Part shown: piece after piece, positions 17,116 through 25,713 of the stretch
Layout of the letters: every line of letters begins with the position of its first letter
Position numbering within the stretch: the stretch's first letter is position 1
Assembly: GCF_039529775.1 (NCBI RefSeq)
Contig: NZ_BAAANL010000002.1
Location: 248,001 to 312,000, forward strand
Direction: 5' to 3'
Source of the DNA: Myceligenerans crystallogenes
GTDB lineage: Bacteria > Actinomycetota > Actinomycetes > Actinomycetales > Cellulomonadaceae
Length of the DNA stretch: 64,000 nucleotides
Made by a program: the position numbers and the translations under genes
The notes under the pieces: generated by a model
The model's database searches: none
The model's input: the letters and a program-made list of their open reading frames with translations, nothing else
What the model was told of the DNA's origin: nothing

Positions 17116-17397
17116 TCAGGCCTTGGGGGTGTCGTTGCCCTTCGGGGCCCCGCCGGGCGTGTAGGGCTCGGCGATCGTGCTGCCGCCGCGCTCACCCGCC
17201 CCGGTACCGCCCGCGGCATCCCCCGTGGCGCCCTCGGTCTTGTTCTTGTCGTCGTCCCGCAGCTCGGAGATCTCCTTCTTGAAGATCTTCATCGACTGCC
17301 CGACGCTCTTGGCCAGCCCCGGCAGCCGGGTGGACCCGAACAGCAGCAGGATGATGGCGATCAGGACGATCCAGTGCCACGGCTGAAGCGCGCCCAT
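17116..17397 (-). CDS. tatA: twin-arginine translocase subunit TatA
   Basis: A 93-residue protein: one N-terminal membrane helix (WHWIVLIAIILLLFG), the FGSTRLPGLAKSVGQSM hinge and amphipathic helix (FG and LP conserved), then a charged, Gly-rich tail. TatA polymerises to form the Tat pore. It is directly upstream of tatC. ATG at 17397 follows AGGAGT-like sequence. Confidence 0.95.
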   Translation of the reverse strand: MGALQPWHWIVLIAIILLLFGSTRLPGLAKSVGQSMKIFKKEISELRDDDKNKTEGATGDAAGGTGAGERGGSTIAEPYTPGGAPKGNDTPKA

Positions 17398-17469
17398 GGT
17401 GACTCCTCGGAAGTAAAAGTGCTGACTCCCCCGATCCTACGCACCCCCGGGCACGCACCGGAAACGCGA

Positions 17470-17868
17470 TCAGACCCGGTCATCACCGAAACCACGCCCG
17501 TTCACCGGATCGTTGAACCGCCGCCACCTCTCCCACGTGACCCGGTGGCGCTCGCGGCGCGCGGCCGCGCGGTCCCGGCCCGCCTCGCGCAGCGCGCCGA
17601 GGCGCGCGTAGTGGGTGGTCAGGTCGTCGGCGAACATGCTCGGCAGGTGCGCGTCGTCGTCGTCCTCGCCGCCGCTGTCCGACGACGACGCGGGGTTGAG
17701 TGCCTGGTCCAGGCGGATCAGGCCCGGGGCGTGGGCCTCCTCGGCGCGCTCCAGCTCGGCCATGAGCTCCTTGACCAGGCGCCACAGCCACGACCCGAGC
17801 AGCAGCGCACCCACGAGGGCGGCCGCCACGAGGACCGACCAGAGCGTGACCCAGAACCATCCCGGCAT
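17470..17868 (-). CDS. small membrane protein of unknown function
   Basis: The 132-residue product has one N-terminal membrane helix (WFWVTLWSVLVAAALVGALL). A cytoplasmic part follows with an acidic stretch (DSGGEDDDDAH) and a basic helical end (RDRAAARRERHRVTWERW). It sits between the DUF4349 lipoprotein gene (18 bases upstream) and tatA (72 bases downstream), so it probably belongs to the same transcript. Short bitopic proteins are common next to tat genes in actinobacteria. I do not recognise a named family. Confidence 0.7.
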   Translation of the reverse strand: MPGWFWVTLWSVLVAAALVGALLLGSWLWRLVKELMAELERAEEAHAPGLIRLDQALNPASSSDSGGEDDDDAHLPSMFADDLTTHYARLGALREAGRDRAAARRERHRVTWERWRRFNDPVNGRGFGDDRV

Positions 17869-17885
17869 GTGCGCACCCTATGCGG

Positions 17886-18821
17886 TCACGAGGGATCCGG
17901 CAGCGTCGCCCGGCGGCGGTTCGCGCGCGCCCGCCTGACCAGCGGCCGCGCGATCAGGAACAGCACGGCCGCGACGGCCGCCCAGGGCAGCAGCGCGCCG
18001 AGCACCAGCACGAGCACGTTGAACGTGCCGACCAGCCCGTCCCAGCCGGCGGCCAGCCCGCCGAGGAACCCCTCCGGCCGCGCCTCGGCCACCGGCGCCT
18101 GCCCGGCCCGGATCGACAGGTTCAGCGTGGACATCGCGACCTGGTCGGACAGCAGCTCGCGCTCGCCGGTCAGGGAGTCGAGCGTGGCCTGCCGGTCGGA
18201 CAGCTCGCGTTCGATCTCGATGAGGTCCGCGGTCCGGTCCGCGTCCGCCAGCAGCTCGGTCAGCCGCCGCGTGGACGTCTCCAGCGCCGCGATCCGCGCG
18301 TCCAGGTCACGGGCCTGCCCGGTGACGTCCACGGTCTGGATGCTCCGCTCGGTGACCTCCCCCAGCCGCGCGAACGCGTCCAGCGTCGCGGTGACCTCCC
18401 CGGCGGGGATCCGCAGGGTCAGCCACGCCGACCCGGGCTCCTCCCCCGACGCGGCCGTCTCGTCCCGCGACTCGACCCGCCCGCCCGCCTTCTCGGTGAG
18501 CTCCGCGACCTCCTCGGCCGCCGCGAACGGGTCGTCCACCACGAGGGTGGCCTCCCCGGTGGTGACCAGCTCCCGGTCGATGTCCTGCTCCTGACCGCTC
18601 ACGTCGACGCCGACCTCGCCGCCGTCCTCATCGGCGGCCCGGCCGCCGGCCGCGTCCGCGGCACCCTCCTCGAAGGCGGCCTCGGGCGCGGCCACGCCCT
18701 CGGGCGCGGCACCGCTCCCGTCCGCGGCATCGGCGCCGCAGCCCGCGAGCGTCACCGCCAGCAGCCCTGCACACAATGCCGCCACAGCCCGGTCGACCCT
18801 GCGATTACGTGGTGTCCTCAT
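17886..18821 (-). CDS. DUF4349 domain lipoprotein
   Basis: A 311-residue protein with a signal peptide (VAALCAGLLAVTLAGC) whose lipobox is LAGC. After a Gly/Ala/Glu-rich linker comes the DUF4349 domain: RELVTTGEATLVV, then AWLTLRIPAGEVTATLDAFARLG, then a coiled-coil stretch (DLIEIERELSDRQATLDSL). One C-terminal membrane helix (about 275-297) precedes a basic tail. The domain is probably outside the membrane, tethered at both ends. Function unknown. The ATG at 18821 is chosen because it starts the signal peptide; an upstream in-frame start would add 34 residues without signal character. Confidence 0.82.
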   Translation of the reverse strand: MRTPRNRRVDRAVAALCAGLLAVTLAGCGADAADGSGAAPEGVAAPEAAFEEGAADAAGGRAADEDGGEVGVDVSGQEQDIDRELVTTGEATLVVDDPFAAAEEVAELTEKAGGRVESRDETAASGEEPGSAWLTLRIPAGEVTATLDAFARLGEVTERSIQTVDVTGQARDLDARIAALETSTRRLTELLADADRTADLIEIERELSDRQATLDSLTGERELLSDQVAMSTLNLSIRAGQAPVAEARPEGFLGGLAAGWDGLVGTFNVLVLVLGALLPWAAVAAVLFLIARPLVRRARANRRRATLPDPS

Positions 18822-18903
18822 ACCGGGATTCTGTGGGCACCCCCGCCGCTCATGCGCGGTACCGGCGAACCGTGACAGGTTCGTGACCGGCAACGTCACC
18901 CCG

Positions 18904-19899
18904 TCAGCCGCGCCCGGCCGCACCGCCCGCCGTCAGGCCCGCGTCCTCGTACGCGGTGAGGGCCTCGCGGGCGCTCGCGGCGATCTGCGCGGCGAGTTCG
19001 GGGGGATCCACGGACCGGACCTGCGCGGAGATCTCCAGCAGGGTGCGGCGCAGCCAGTCGGGGTTCGTGACCCGGAGCGTCACCTCGAAGTCTCCGCCGG
19101 CGAGGTTGGTGACGGACTCGACGGGCACGTCCTCGGCGAACCAGCGGGCGCCGGACGCGAGCACGAGCGTCGCCAGCGGCGCGTCCGCGGCGGACACGCC
19201 GGACAGGTCGACGTCCCCGAGGCCGGGATGGTCGCCGACGGGTTCCTCCAGGAGGGTCGCGGCCAGGATCCGGTCGACGCGGAACGTGCGGGGCCCGCCC
19301 GCGCGGTGGCACCAGGAGGCGAGGTAGGAGTGATCGCCGGTGGTGTGCAGCCGGAGGGGGTCGATCTCGCGTTCCCCGGCGACGTCGGCCCCGGACACGT
19401 ACCGGATGCGCACGCGTCGTCGTGCGCGCAGGGCCGCGGTGAGGGTGGCGACGACCTGCGGGTCGCCGCCGCGCGCGAGCCGCACGTCGAGCGCGTCGGC
19501 GGCCTCGCCGGTGGCGTCGGTGAGCTTGCGCAGCGCGGACTCGACGAGCTCGGACCGGGCCGGGTCGGTGGCCACGGCGTCGAGCTCCCGCATGGCCCGC
19601 AGCGCGGCGACCAGCGCGACCGCCTCGCTGGTGCCGAGCCGCAGCGGCCGGGTCATGCCGCGGGACTCGGTGAGGCGCACGACGCCGGACTCGATGGAGT
19701 CCGCGTCGAAGTCGATGAGGTCGTCGGGCCAGTAGCCGGGCGTGCCGGACACCCACAGCGCGTCGACGTCGGCGTGGATCTGCGCGGGGCTCACGCCGAA
19801 CCGGGCGGCGAGCTCGGTCACGGGCACCGGCCCGGCCCCGTCGAGGTAGGCGACCAGCCCGAGCAGCCGGACGAGGCGGTCGTCGGCACGTTCAGCCAC
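18904..19899 (-). CDS. pafC: WYL-domain transcriptional regulator PafC
   Basis: A 331-residue protein with an N-terminal winged helix-turn-helix (DDRLVRLLGLVAYLDGAGPV ... VSPAQIHADVDALWVSG). The central WYL domain contains RIRYVSGADVAGEREIDPLRL and SYLASWCHRAGGPRTFRVDRI. A WCX C-terminal domain is present. PafB and PafC form the regulator of the LexA/RecA-independent DNA-damage response in mycobacteria, probably sensing single-stranded DNA through WYL. GTG at 19899 overlaps the end of pafB by 8 bases, so the two are coupled. Confidence 0.88.
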   Translation of the reverse strand: MAERADDRLVRLLGLVAYLDGAGPVPVTELAARFGVSPAQIHADVDALWVSGTPGYWPDDLIDFDADSIESGVVRLTESRGMTRPLRLGTSEAVALVAALRAMRELDAVATDPARSELVESALRKLTDATGEAADALDVRLARGGDPQVVATLTAALRARRRVRIRYVSGADVAGEREIDPLRLHTTGDHSYLASWCHRAGGPRTFRVDRILAATLLEEPVGDHPGLGDVDLSGVSAADAPLATLVLASGARWFAEDVPVESVTNLAGGDFEVTLRVTNPDWLRRTLLEISAQVRSVDPPELAAQIAASAREALTAYEDAGLTAGGAAGRG

Positions 19900-21022
19900 G
19901 GGACTCCTCCGAACCACTCTGCCTGCCCACCCGCGCCCCGCCCGGCGTGCCCACCCGCGCGGACTCGCGCAGCCGCCGCACGACGTCGTCGCGCAGTTCG
20001 GGGGGATCCAGCACCAGCACGGCCGCGCCGTACCCGGCCAGGTGCGCGCCCATACCGTAGACGCTGCGGAACGGCACCTCGACGAGATCGCGGGGATCGC
20101 CGTCGTCCGGGAACCGCGGCGGCGCGCCCCCGGAACCCCCGGCCGCCGGATCGTCCGGCACCTCGACCTGCTTGCCGCGCGCCCGCAGCTCCGCGGCGCG
20201 CTCGGGACGGATCGCGAGCAGCGCCGTCCGCGTCGGCGCCTCGTGACCCGTGCGCCCCAGCATCCGGTCGGTGTCCAGCCCGGGCGGCACGTCGAACGCG
20301 CCCGCCGGGCCGGTGAGCCGCACCCGTCCCTCGATCCGCGACAGCCGGAACACGCGCGGCGCATCCCGTTCGACGTCATGACTCAGCAGGTACCAGCCGC
20401 CGCCCCGGGCCGCGATCCGCCACGGCAGCACCTTGCGGGCGCGTACCTGCCCGTCCGACGCCGCCCGGTACCGGAACGACACCGCACGCCGCTGCGAGAT
20501 CGCCTCCAGCAGGGGCCCGTACGCGTCCCCCGCGGCCCGCACCCGCGGCGTCAGGCCCGCCAGCGGGTCCCCCGCGCCGGCCGGCGCACCCGCGGCGCGC
20601 AGCTTGACCAGCGCCCGCGCCATCTGGGTCCGCAACGTCTGGTCCGCCCAGAACTGCGCCGCCAGGGACAGCACCCCCAGCTCCGCCGGCGTCAGGTCGA
20701 TCTGCCCCAGCGCGTACGCGTCCTGGTCGATCCGGTACCCCACCTCGTCGGTGTGGCCACCCAGCCCCACCGTCGACAACGGCACCCCCAGCGCCCGCAG
20801 CGTGTCCTTGTCCCGCTCGAACAGCCGCGCGAACGCCTCGTCGCTCGGCGCGTCCGCGTACCCCACCACCACCCGCCGCACCTGATCACGCGTCATCGCC
20901 ACATCGGTGTTCACCAGGGCGATCACCAGATTCAGCATGCGCTCGGCAGAATGACGCGAGGACGTCGGGAAAGTCTCGGAAGGAGTCACGGTACTCACGG
21001 GTGCGGCAGTCGGAACGGGCAT
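19892..21022 (-). CDS. pafB: WYL-domain transcriptional regulator PafB
   Basis: A 376-residue protein with an N-terminal HTH (SAERMLNLVIALVNTDVAMT ... FERDKDTLRALGVPL). The WYL domain contains AVSFRYRAASDGQVRARKVLPW and GGGWYLLSHDVERDAPRVFRLSRI, followed by a WCX domain. It is the partner of PafC, forming a heterodimer-like activator of DNA-damage genes. ATG at 21022 is used; an in-frame GTG at 21028 is an alternative with similar support. The gene diverges from the DUF3866 gene with only 24 bases between starts, so both promoters lie inside coding DNA or overlap. Confidence 0.88.
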   Translation of the reverse strand: MPVPTAAPVSTVTPSETFPTSSRHSAERMLNLVIALVNTDVAMTRDQVRRVVVGYADAPSDEAFARLFERDKDTLRALGVPLSTVGLGGHTDEVGYRIDQDAYALGQIDLTPAELGVLSLAAQFWADQTLRTQMARALVKLRAAGAPAGAGDPLAGLTPRVRAAGDAYGPLLEAISQRRAVSFRYRAASDGQVRARKVLPWRIAARGGGWYLLSHDVERDAPRVFRLSRIEGRVRLTGPAGAFDVPPGLDTDRMLGRTGHEAPTRTALLAIRPERAAELRARGKQVEVPDDPAAGGSGGAPPRFPDDGDPRDLVEVPFRSVYGMGAHLAGYGAAVLVLDPPELRDDVVRRLRESARVGTPGGARVGRQSGSEESRG

Positions 21023-21046
21023 CGGCACAACGGTAGCCTCGGAAAC

Positions 21047-22288
21047 GTGATCACGTGGCGCATCGGCACCGTCCTGTCCACAGGCAAGCAGTGGCGCGGC
21101 GCCACCGAACTGACCGTCTCCCTCGACCGCCCCCTGCCGGGAGACCCGCAGGACGCTACCACCACGGCCGGGACCACCGAGGTCCGCGCCCTCGCCTACA
21201 CCCAGCTCACCGGCGACCCGCAACCCGGCGACGCACTCCTCCTGAACGTCTCCGCCCTCGCCCGCGGCCTCGGCACCGGCGGCTACGCCCTCGTCGTCGG
21301 CCCCGCCACCCGACCCGGCGAGACCCTCGCCGACCTCCCCCCGGACCCCGCCGCCACCCCCGGCCACCTCGTCAAAGCCCGCTACACCCCCCTGCAGGCC
21401 ATGGTGCTCGGCGCCGACGAACAAGAATCCCCCCACCACCAGATCCTCGCCGGCGCCGACACCCTCGACGGCCTCCCCGTCGTCGTCGCCGACCTGCACT
21501 CCGCCCTGCCCGCCGTCATCGCCGGCGCCCGCCACGCCGCCACCCGCACCGGCCGCCCCGCCCCCCGCATCGCCTACGTCATGACCGACGGCGGCGCCCT
21601 GCCCGCCGCCTTCTCCCGCACCGTGGCCGCCCTGCGCGAATCCGGCTGGCTGCACACCTGCATCACCACCGGCCAGACCTACGGCGGCGACCTGGAAACC
21701 GTCACCGTCCACACCGGCCTCCTCACAGCCCGCCACGTCACCGACGCCGACCTCGCCGTCGTCGTCCAAGGACCAGGCAACCTCGGCACCGGCACCCGCT
21801 GGGGCTACTCCGGCGTCGCCGCAGGCGAGGCCCTCAACGCCACCGCCACCCTCGGCGGCCGCCCCATCGCCTCCCTGCGCGTGTCCGGCGCCGACCCCCG
21901 CGCCCGCCACCGCGGCATCTCCCACCACTCCCTCACCGCCTACGGCCGCGTCGCCCTCGCCCCCGCCGACATCCCCGTCCCCGCCCCCACCCCCGCCGTC
22001 GAAACCCGCCCCGGCTGGGGCGCCGACCTCACCGCACGCCTGCACGCCCAGGCCACCACCCTCGGCCGCCCGGCGCACACGACACACACCCTGTCCGACG
22101 ACGCCGACGGCGCTCGCGGCACCGGCCGCCACCGCCTCGTCGACGTCCCCGCCGACGAGGCCCTCCTCGCCACCCTGCGCACCTCCCCCGCGGCCCTGCG
22201 CACGATGGGCCGCGGCCTCGACGAGGACCCCGCCTCGTTCCTGAGCGCCGCCGTCGCCGGCGTGCACGCCCAGGGGCTCCTGGCCTGA
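21047..22288 (+). CDS. DUF3866 family protein
   Basis: This 413-residue protein begins MITWRIGTVLSTGKQWRGATELTV (GTG start), the typical beginning of DUF3866. Later segments include HLVKARYTPLQAMVLGADEQESP, AYVMTDGGALPAAFSRTV, VVVQGPGNLGTGTRWGYSG and HRGISHHSLTAYGRV, all conserved-looking and rich in Gly. The family is found beside paf/proteasome-linked genes in actinobacteria and has no known function. The coding strand is extreme in GC and C-rich. It ends against a strong bidirectional hairpin that separates it from ectD. Confidence 0.8.
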   Translation: MITWRIGTVLSTGKQWRGATELTVSLDRPLPGDPQDATTTAGTTEVRALAYTQLTGDPQPGDALLLNVSALARGLGTGGYALVVGPATRPGETLADLPPDPAATPGHLVKARYTPLQAMVLGADEQESPHHQILAGADTLDGLPVVVADLHSALPAVIAGARHAATRTGRPAPRIAYVMTDGGALPAAFSRTVAALRESGWLHTCITTGQTYGGDLETVTVHTGLLTARHVTDADLAVVVQGPGNLGTGTRWGYSGVAAGEALNATATLGGRPIASLRVSGADPRARHRGISHHSLTAYGRVALAPADIPVPAPTPAVETRPGWGADLTARLHAQATTLGRPAHTTHTLSDDADGARGTGRHRLVDVPADEALLATLRTSPAALRTMGRGLDEDPASFLSAAVAGVHAQGLLA

Positions 22289-22346
22289 GGCGCCCCGCCA
22301 CCCCGCGAGACAGACCCCCGGTCGGTCTCGCAGGGTGGCGGCGCCC
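22289..22346. terminator. bidirectional terminator between DUF3866 gene and ectD
   Basis: A long imperfect inverted repeat. The left arm begins GGCGCCCCGCCACC and runs to CAGACC; the right arm begins GGTCGGTCTCGC and ends GGCGGCGCC. It starts immediately after one stop codon and lies 21 bases from the other on the opposite strand. There is no T-tract, as is usual in high-GC terminators. Confidence 0.7.
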
Positions 22347-22367
22347 CGTGTGCCGGGGAAACGGCTG

Positions 22368-23279
22368 TCAGGGAATCGGCGTGAAGTCCCGCGCGCCCAG
22401 GAACTCCGGGCGCCGCCTCGCCGCCGAGAACGGCTCCACCAGCGTGTTCTCCACCGAGTTGTAGACGAAGAACAGGTTCGAGCGCGGGTACGGCGAGATG
22501 TTGCCGTTCGAGCCGTGCATGCAGTTGCAGTCGAACATGACCGCGGAGCCGGGCTCGCCGGTCAGCACGTCGATGCCGTGCCTGTCGGCGAGCTGGGTGA
22601 GCGCGGCCGGGTTCGGGGTGCCCGCGCCCTGCATCATGAGCGACGCCTTGTAGTTGTCCTGGGGCGTCGCGCCGCCGCACGACACGTACGTGGTGTGCGA
22701 GCCGGGCATGATCATCAGCGGGCCGTTGAACGAGTGGTTCCGGGTCAGCGAGATCGAGATGCTCACCGCGCGCATGCGCGGCATCCCGTCCTCGGCGTGC
22801 CAGGTCTCGAAGTCCGAGTGCCAGAAGAAGTCGCCGCCCCCGAACCCGGGCTTGGCGTTGACGCGGCTCTGGTGCAGGTACACGTCCGTGCCGAGGATCT
22901 GGCGGGCCCGATCCACGAGCCGCGGGTCGTGCGCGATCCGCGCGAACACCTCGCTGGAGCGGTGCACGTCGAAGATCGAGCGCACCTCCTGCGAGGAGGT
23001 CTCCACGATCGTGCTCTCCGCGGCGCGCACCCGCGGGTCGGCCGACATGCGGGCCAGCTCCGCGCGGAACTCGTCGACCTCGGCGGGCGTGACGAAGTCG
23101 CCGAAGGTGAGGTAGCCGGCGCCGCCGAACCGCTCGAGCTCGGCCGCGTCCAGCGGCCCGTCGCCGGGCGCGCCGTGCACCACGCGGTCCTCGCGCGGCA
23201 TGAGCAGGAACTCACCTCCCGTCCGCGTGGGGTAGAGGTCGGCGTGGGCCGGCGGCTGGGCGGTCATCTGACCGGTCAC
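22368..23279 (-). CDS. ectD: ectoine hydroxylase EctD
   Basis: A 303-residue Fe(II)/2-oxoglutarate dioxygenase that converts ectoine to 5-hydroxyectoine. The signature FFWHSDFETWHAEDGMPRMR gives the iron ligands His and Asp. The second His lies in MFDCNCMHGSNGN, and RSNLFFVYNSVEN holds the 2-oxoglutarate-binding Arg. The GTG at 23279 overlaps the ectC stop (GTGA); an ATG at 23267 is possible. It is the last gene of the ectABCD operon. Complete. Confidence 0.95.
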   Translation of the reverse strand: MTGQMTAQPPAHADLYPTRTGGEFLLMPREDRVVHGAPGDGPLDAAELERFGGAGYLTFGDFVTPAEVDEFRAELARMSADPRVRAAESTIVETSSQEVRSIFDVHRSSEVFARIAHDPRLVDRARQILGTDVYLHQSRVNAKPGFGGGDFFWHSDFETWHAEDGMPRMRAVSISISLTRNHSFNGPLMIMPGSHTTYVSCGGATPQDNYKASLMMQGAGTPNPAALTQLADRHGIDVLTGEPGSAVMFDCNCMHGSNGNISPYPRSNLFFVYNSVENTLVEPFSAARRRPEFLGARDFTPIP

Positions 23280-23677
23280 TGGATTACCTCCTTGATCAGC
23301 GGGTAGACGCCGTTCTCGTCGTGCACCTCCCGGCCCGTCACGGGCGGGTTGAACACGCAGGCCATGCGCAGGTCGGTCGTCGCGCGCACGGTGTGCCGCT
23401 CGTTGCCGTCGAGCAGGTAGCACATGCCGTCGCGGATGGGGTGGACCTCACCGGTCTCCCGGTTGACGAGCTCGCCCTCGCCGCCGACGCAGTACACCGC
23501 CTCGACGTGGTTGGCGTACCAGAAGTCGCTCTCGGTGCCGGCGTAGAGGATGGTCTCGTGGAAGGAGAACCCGACACCCTCCTTCGCCAGCACGATGCGG
23601 CGGCTGCGCCAGCTGCCGTTCTCGGGGAGGACGTCGCGGTCGGTGCCGTCGAGGTCCTCGACGTAGGTGATCCTCAT
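23276..23677 (-). CDS. ectC: L-ectoine synthase EctC
   Basis: A 133-residue cupin that cyclises N-gamma-acetyl-2,4-diaminobutyrate to ectoine. Typical sequence is MRITYVEDLDGTDRDV, WRSRRIVLAKEGVGFSFHET and AVYCVGGEGELVNRETGEVH. The metal-ligand positions of the family (a Glu, a Tyr and a His) fall in these stretches. The start ATG at 23677 has GGAGGTG upstream and overlaps the ectB stop by four bases (ATGA). Confidence 0.96.
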   Translation of the reverse strand: MRITYVEDLDGTDRDVLPENGSWRSRRIVLAKEGVGFSFHETILYAGTESDFWYANHVEAVYCVGGEGELVNRETGEVHPIRDGMCYLLDGNERHTVRATTDLRMACVFNPPVTGREVHDENGVYPLIKEVIQ

Positions 23678-24930
23678 CGGCCGAACACCTCCGCGGCGGC
23701 CTCGCGGAGGATGCCCAGCCCGCGCTGCAGCTCCCCGGACGTGATCGTCAGCGGCGGCATGGTCTTGAGCACCTCGTTCTCCGGCCCGGACGTCTCCACC
23801 AGCAGGCCCTTGCCGAAGGCCGACGCCGCGATCCTGGTGGCCGCCCCCTTGTCCGGGAACTCGATCCCGGCCAGCAGCCCGCGGCCCTTGACGACCGCGT
23901 CCGGGTAGCCCGACGCGATCTTCTCCAGGCCCTCGTGCAGCTCGGCGGCGCGCTCCCGCACCTCGAGCTGGAAGGCGTCGTCGGCCCAGAACTTTTTCAG
24001 CGCCGCGGCGCCCGTCACGAACGCGGGGTTGTGGCCGCGGAACGTGCCGTTGTGCTCGCCCGGCTCCCACTGGTCCAGCTCGGGGCGGATCAGCGTGAGC
24101 GCCAGCGGCAGGCCGTAGCCGGACAGCGCCTTGGACAGGCACACGATGTCCGGGACGATGCCCGCCTCCTCGAAGGAGAAGTAGGTGCCGGTCCGCCCGA
24201 CCCCCGCCTGCACGTCGTCCACGATGAGCAGGATCTCGTGCGCCTTGCACAGGTCGGCCAGCGCGCGCAGCCACTCGGGGCGCGCGACGTTCAGGCCGCC
24301 CTCGCCCTGGACCGTCTCGACGATGATCGCCGCGGGCAGGTCGACGCCGGAGCCGCTGTCCGCGAGGACGCGCTCCAGCCACAGGAAGTCCTCGGTGGCA
24401 CCCTCGAAGTAGTTGTCGTACGGGATCTTCGAGGTGTTGGTCAGCGGCAGGCCCGCGCCCTGGCGCTTCATGGAGTTGCCGGTCACGGACAGCGAGCCGA
24501 GCGTCATGCCGTGGAAGGCGTTCGTGAACGACAGGATGTGCTGCCGGCCGGTGACCTTACGGGCCAGCTTGAGGGCGCTCTCGACGGAGTTCGTGCCGGT
24601 GGGGCCGGGGAACATGACCTTGTGGTCGAGGTTCCGGGGCCGCAGGACGTGGTCACGGAAGCTCGTGAGGAACTCGCGCTTGGCGACCGTGTGCAGGTCG
24701 AGCGAGTGCACGACGGCGCCCGACCGCAGGTAGTCGACCAGCGCCTCGGTCAGGTCGGGGTCGTTGTGCCCGTAGTTCATGACCCCGGCTCCCGCGAAGA
24801 AGTCGAGGTACTCCGTACCGTCCTCGGTCGTCACCGTGGAGCCGGCGGCGGTCGCCAGCGTGACCGGCCAGTTCCTGCAGTAGCTGCGGACCTGCGATTC
24901 GAGCTCGTCGAAGATCGTGGTCTGGGACAT
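23674..24930 (-). CDS. ectB: diaminobutyrate-2-oxoglutarate transaminase EctB
   Basis: A 418-residue fold-type I PLP aminotransferase that makes L-2,4-diaminobutyrate from aspartate semialdehyde. Hallmarks are FAGAGVMNYGHNDPDL, FPGPTGTNSVESALKLARKV, IVDDVQAGVGRTGTYFSFE and the PLP Lys in CLSKALSGYGLP. It lies 93 bases after ectA and is coupled to ectC. It is about 85 percent identical by eye to a second EctB encoded at 25714-26982, with long identical stretches also at DNA level. This copy is inside ectABCD and so is the osmoprotectant one. Confidence 0.95.
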   Translation of the reverse strand: MSQTTIFDELESQVRSYCRNWPVTLATAAGSTVTTEDGTEYLDFFAGAGVMNYGHNDPDLTEALVDYLRSGAVVHSLDLHTVAKREFLTSFRDHVLRPRNLDHKVMFPGPTGTNSVESALKLARKVTGRQHILSFTNAFHGMTLGSLSVTGNSMKRQGAGLPLTNTSKIPYDNYFEGATEDFLWLERVLADSGSGVDLPAAIIVETVQGEGGLNVARPEWLRALADLCKAHEILLIVDDVQAGVGRTGTYFSFEEAGIVPDIVCLSKALSGYGLPLALTLIRPELDQWEPGEHNGTFRGHNPAFVTGAAALKKFWADDAFQLEVRERAAELHEGLEKIASGYPDAVVKGRGLLAGIEFPDKGAATRIAASAFGKGLLVETSGPENEVLKTMPPLTITSGELQRGLGILREAAAEVFGR

Positions 24931-25023
24931 GGGTGTATTCGCTCCCGGGCATGGTGTCTCGCCGCGGCCCCTGCGGGACCGCGGTCGAAGGTGGTGGTGT
25001 GTGTGATGGATGGGGGGCAGGTG

Positions 25024-25581
25024 TCAGGTCGCCGGTGCGACCGGGCCGATCCGGAACAGGTGTTCCGTGGCGTGGTCCCCGCCGAGGGTCTCCTCGGTGA
25101 AGAGCGGGGTGCGGTCCACCCGGGCGCCGCGCGCCCGTGCGAACGAGGTGAACAGCGCGATGGAGGCCGCGTTGTCCGCGGTGATCGTCGTCTCCAGGTG
25201 CGTGCACCGCGGCGCTGCCCCGACGGCGTGCTCCAGCATCCGGGCCGCGAGCCGCCTGCCCCGGTAGGCGGCGTCGACCGCCACCTGCCACACCATCAGC
25301 GTGGTGGGTTCGTCCGGGCGGACGTAGGCGGTCAGGAACCCGGCAGGATTCCCGTCCACCGCGGCGATCACCGACGTGGCGGCGAAGTCGCGCGCCCAGA
25401 GCATGTAGGCGTAGTGCGAGTTCAGGTCGAGGTCCCGCGAATCTCTCGCGATCCGCCACATGGCGGGTCCGTCGGCGACGGCGGGCTCCCTCAGCTCCGC
25501 GTGGTGCGGGCCCGGCGTGTCAGGTCTGTTCAGCGTGGTCGTGTCGGATGGTTTCGTATGGTCTGCGTCCGAAGGCTGCAT
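25024..25581 (-). CDS. ectA: diaminobutyrate acetyltransferase EctA
   Basis: A 185-residue GNAT enzyme that acetylates the gamma-amino group of 2,4-diaminobutyrate. The family core is present: MWRIARDSRDLDLNSHYAYM, MVWQVAVDAAYRGRRLAARM (acetyl-CoA binding, RGRRLA) and TTITADNAASIALFTSFAR. It has a 25-residue N-terminal extension rich in Pro/Thr; start ATG at 25581. It is the first gene of ectABCD. A short palindrome and a terminator separate it from the neighbouring biosynthetic operon. Confidence 0.95.
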   Translation of the reverse strand: MQPSDADHTKPSDTTTLNRPDTPGPHHAELREPAVADGPAMWRIARDSRDLDLNSHYAYMLWARDFAATSVIAAVDGNPAGFLTAYVRPDEPTTLMVWQVAVDAAYRGRRLAARMLEHAVGAAPRCTHLETTITADNAASIALFTSFARARGARVDRTPLFTEETLGGDHATEHLFRIGPVAPAT

Positions 25582-25604
25582 CGCCCATCGACGGTAACGG
25601 ACTT

Positions 25605-25620
25605 CATGAAATCTGTCATG
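25605..25620. promoter_or_regulatory. inverted repeat in ectA promoter region
   Basis: CATGA and TCATG arms flank 6 bases, 24 bases upstream of the ectA ATG in a relatively AT-rich stretch. It is a candidate operator for osmotic regulation of ectABCD; the regulator is not identified. Confidence 0.35.
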
Positions 25621-25663
25621 TTGCGGTCACGTTTCGACAACAAGACAGCTCCGCGAGATAGAC

Positions 25664-25700
25664 CCGCGAGGTAGACCCGCTCGATGGGTCTACCTCGCGG
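25664..25700 (-). terminator. strong terminator after the biosynthetic operon
   Basis: A perfect 15-bp stem (CCGCGAGGTAGACCC with its complement) and 7-base loop lie 13 bases past the stop of the second ectB. A further near copy of one arm (CCGCGAGATAGAC) lies at 25651-25663. It probably ends the long leftward operon and insulates ectABCD. Confidence 0.8.
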
Positions 25701-25713
25701 GGCCGGACCAGGA

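Noticed and set aside
19892..22267. Long minus-strand open frame covering the whole DUF3866 gene and pafB
   Set aside because: Only the part up to about 21022 matches WYL/HTH sequence. The rest is Gly/Ala/Val-rich antisense sequence of the DUF3866 gene, caused by high third-position GC.
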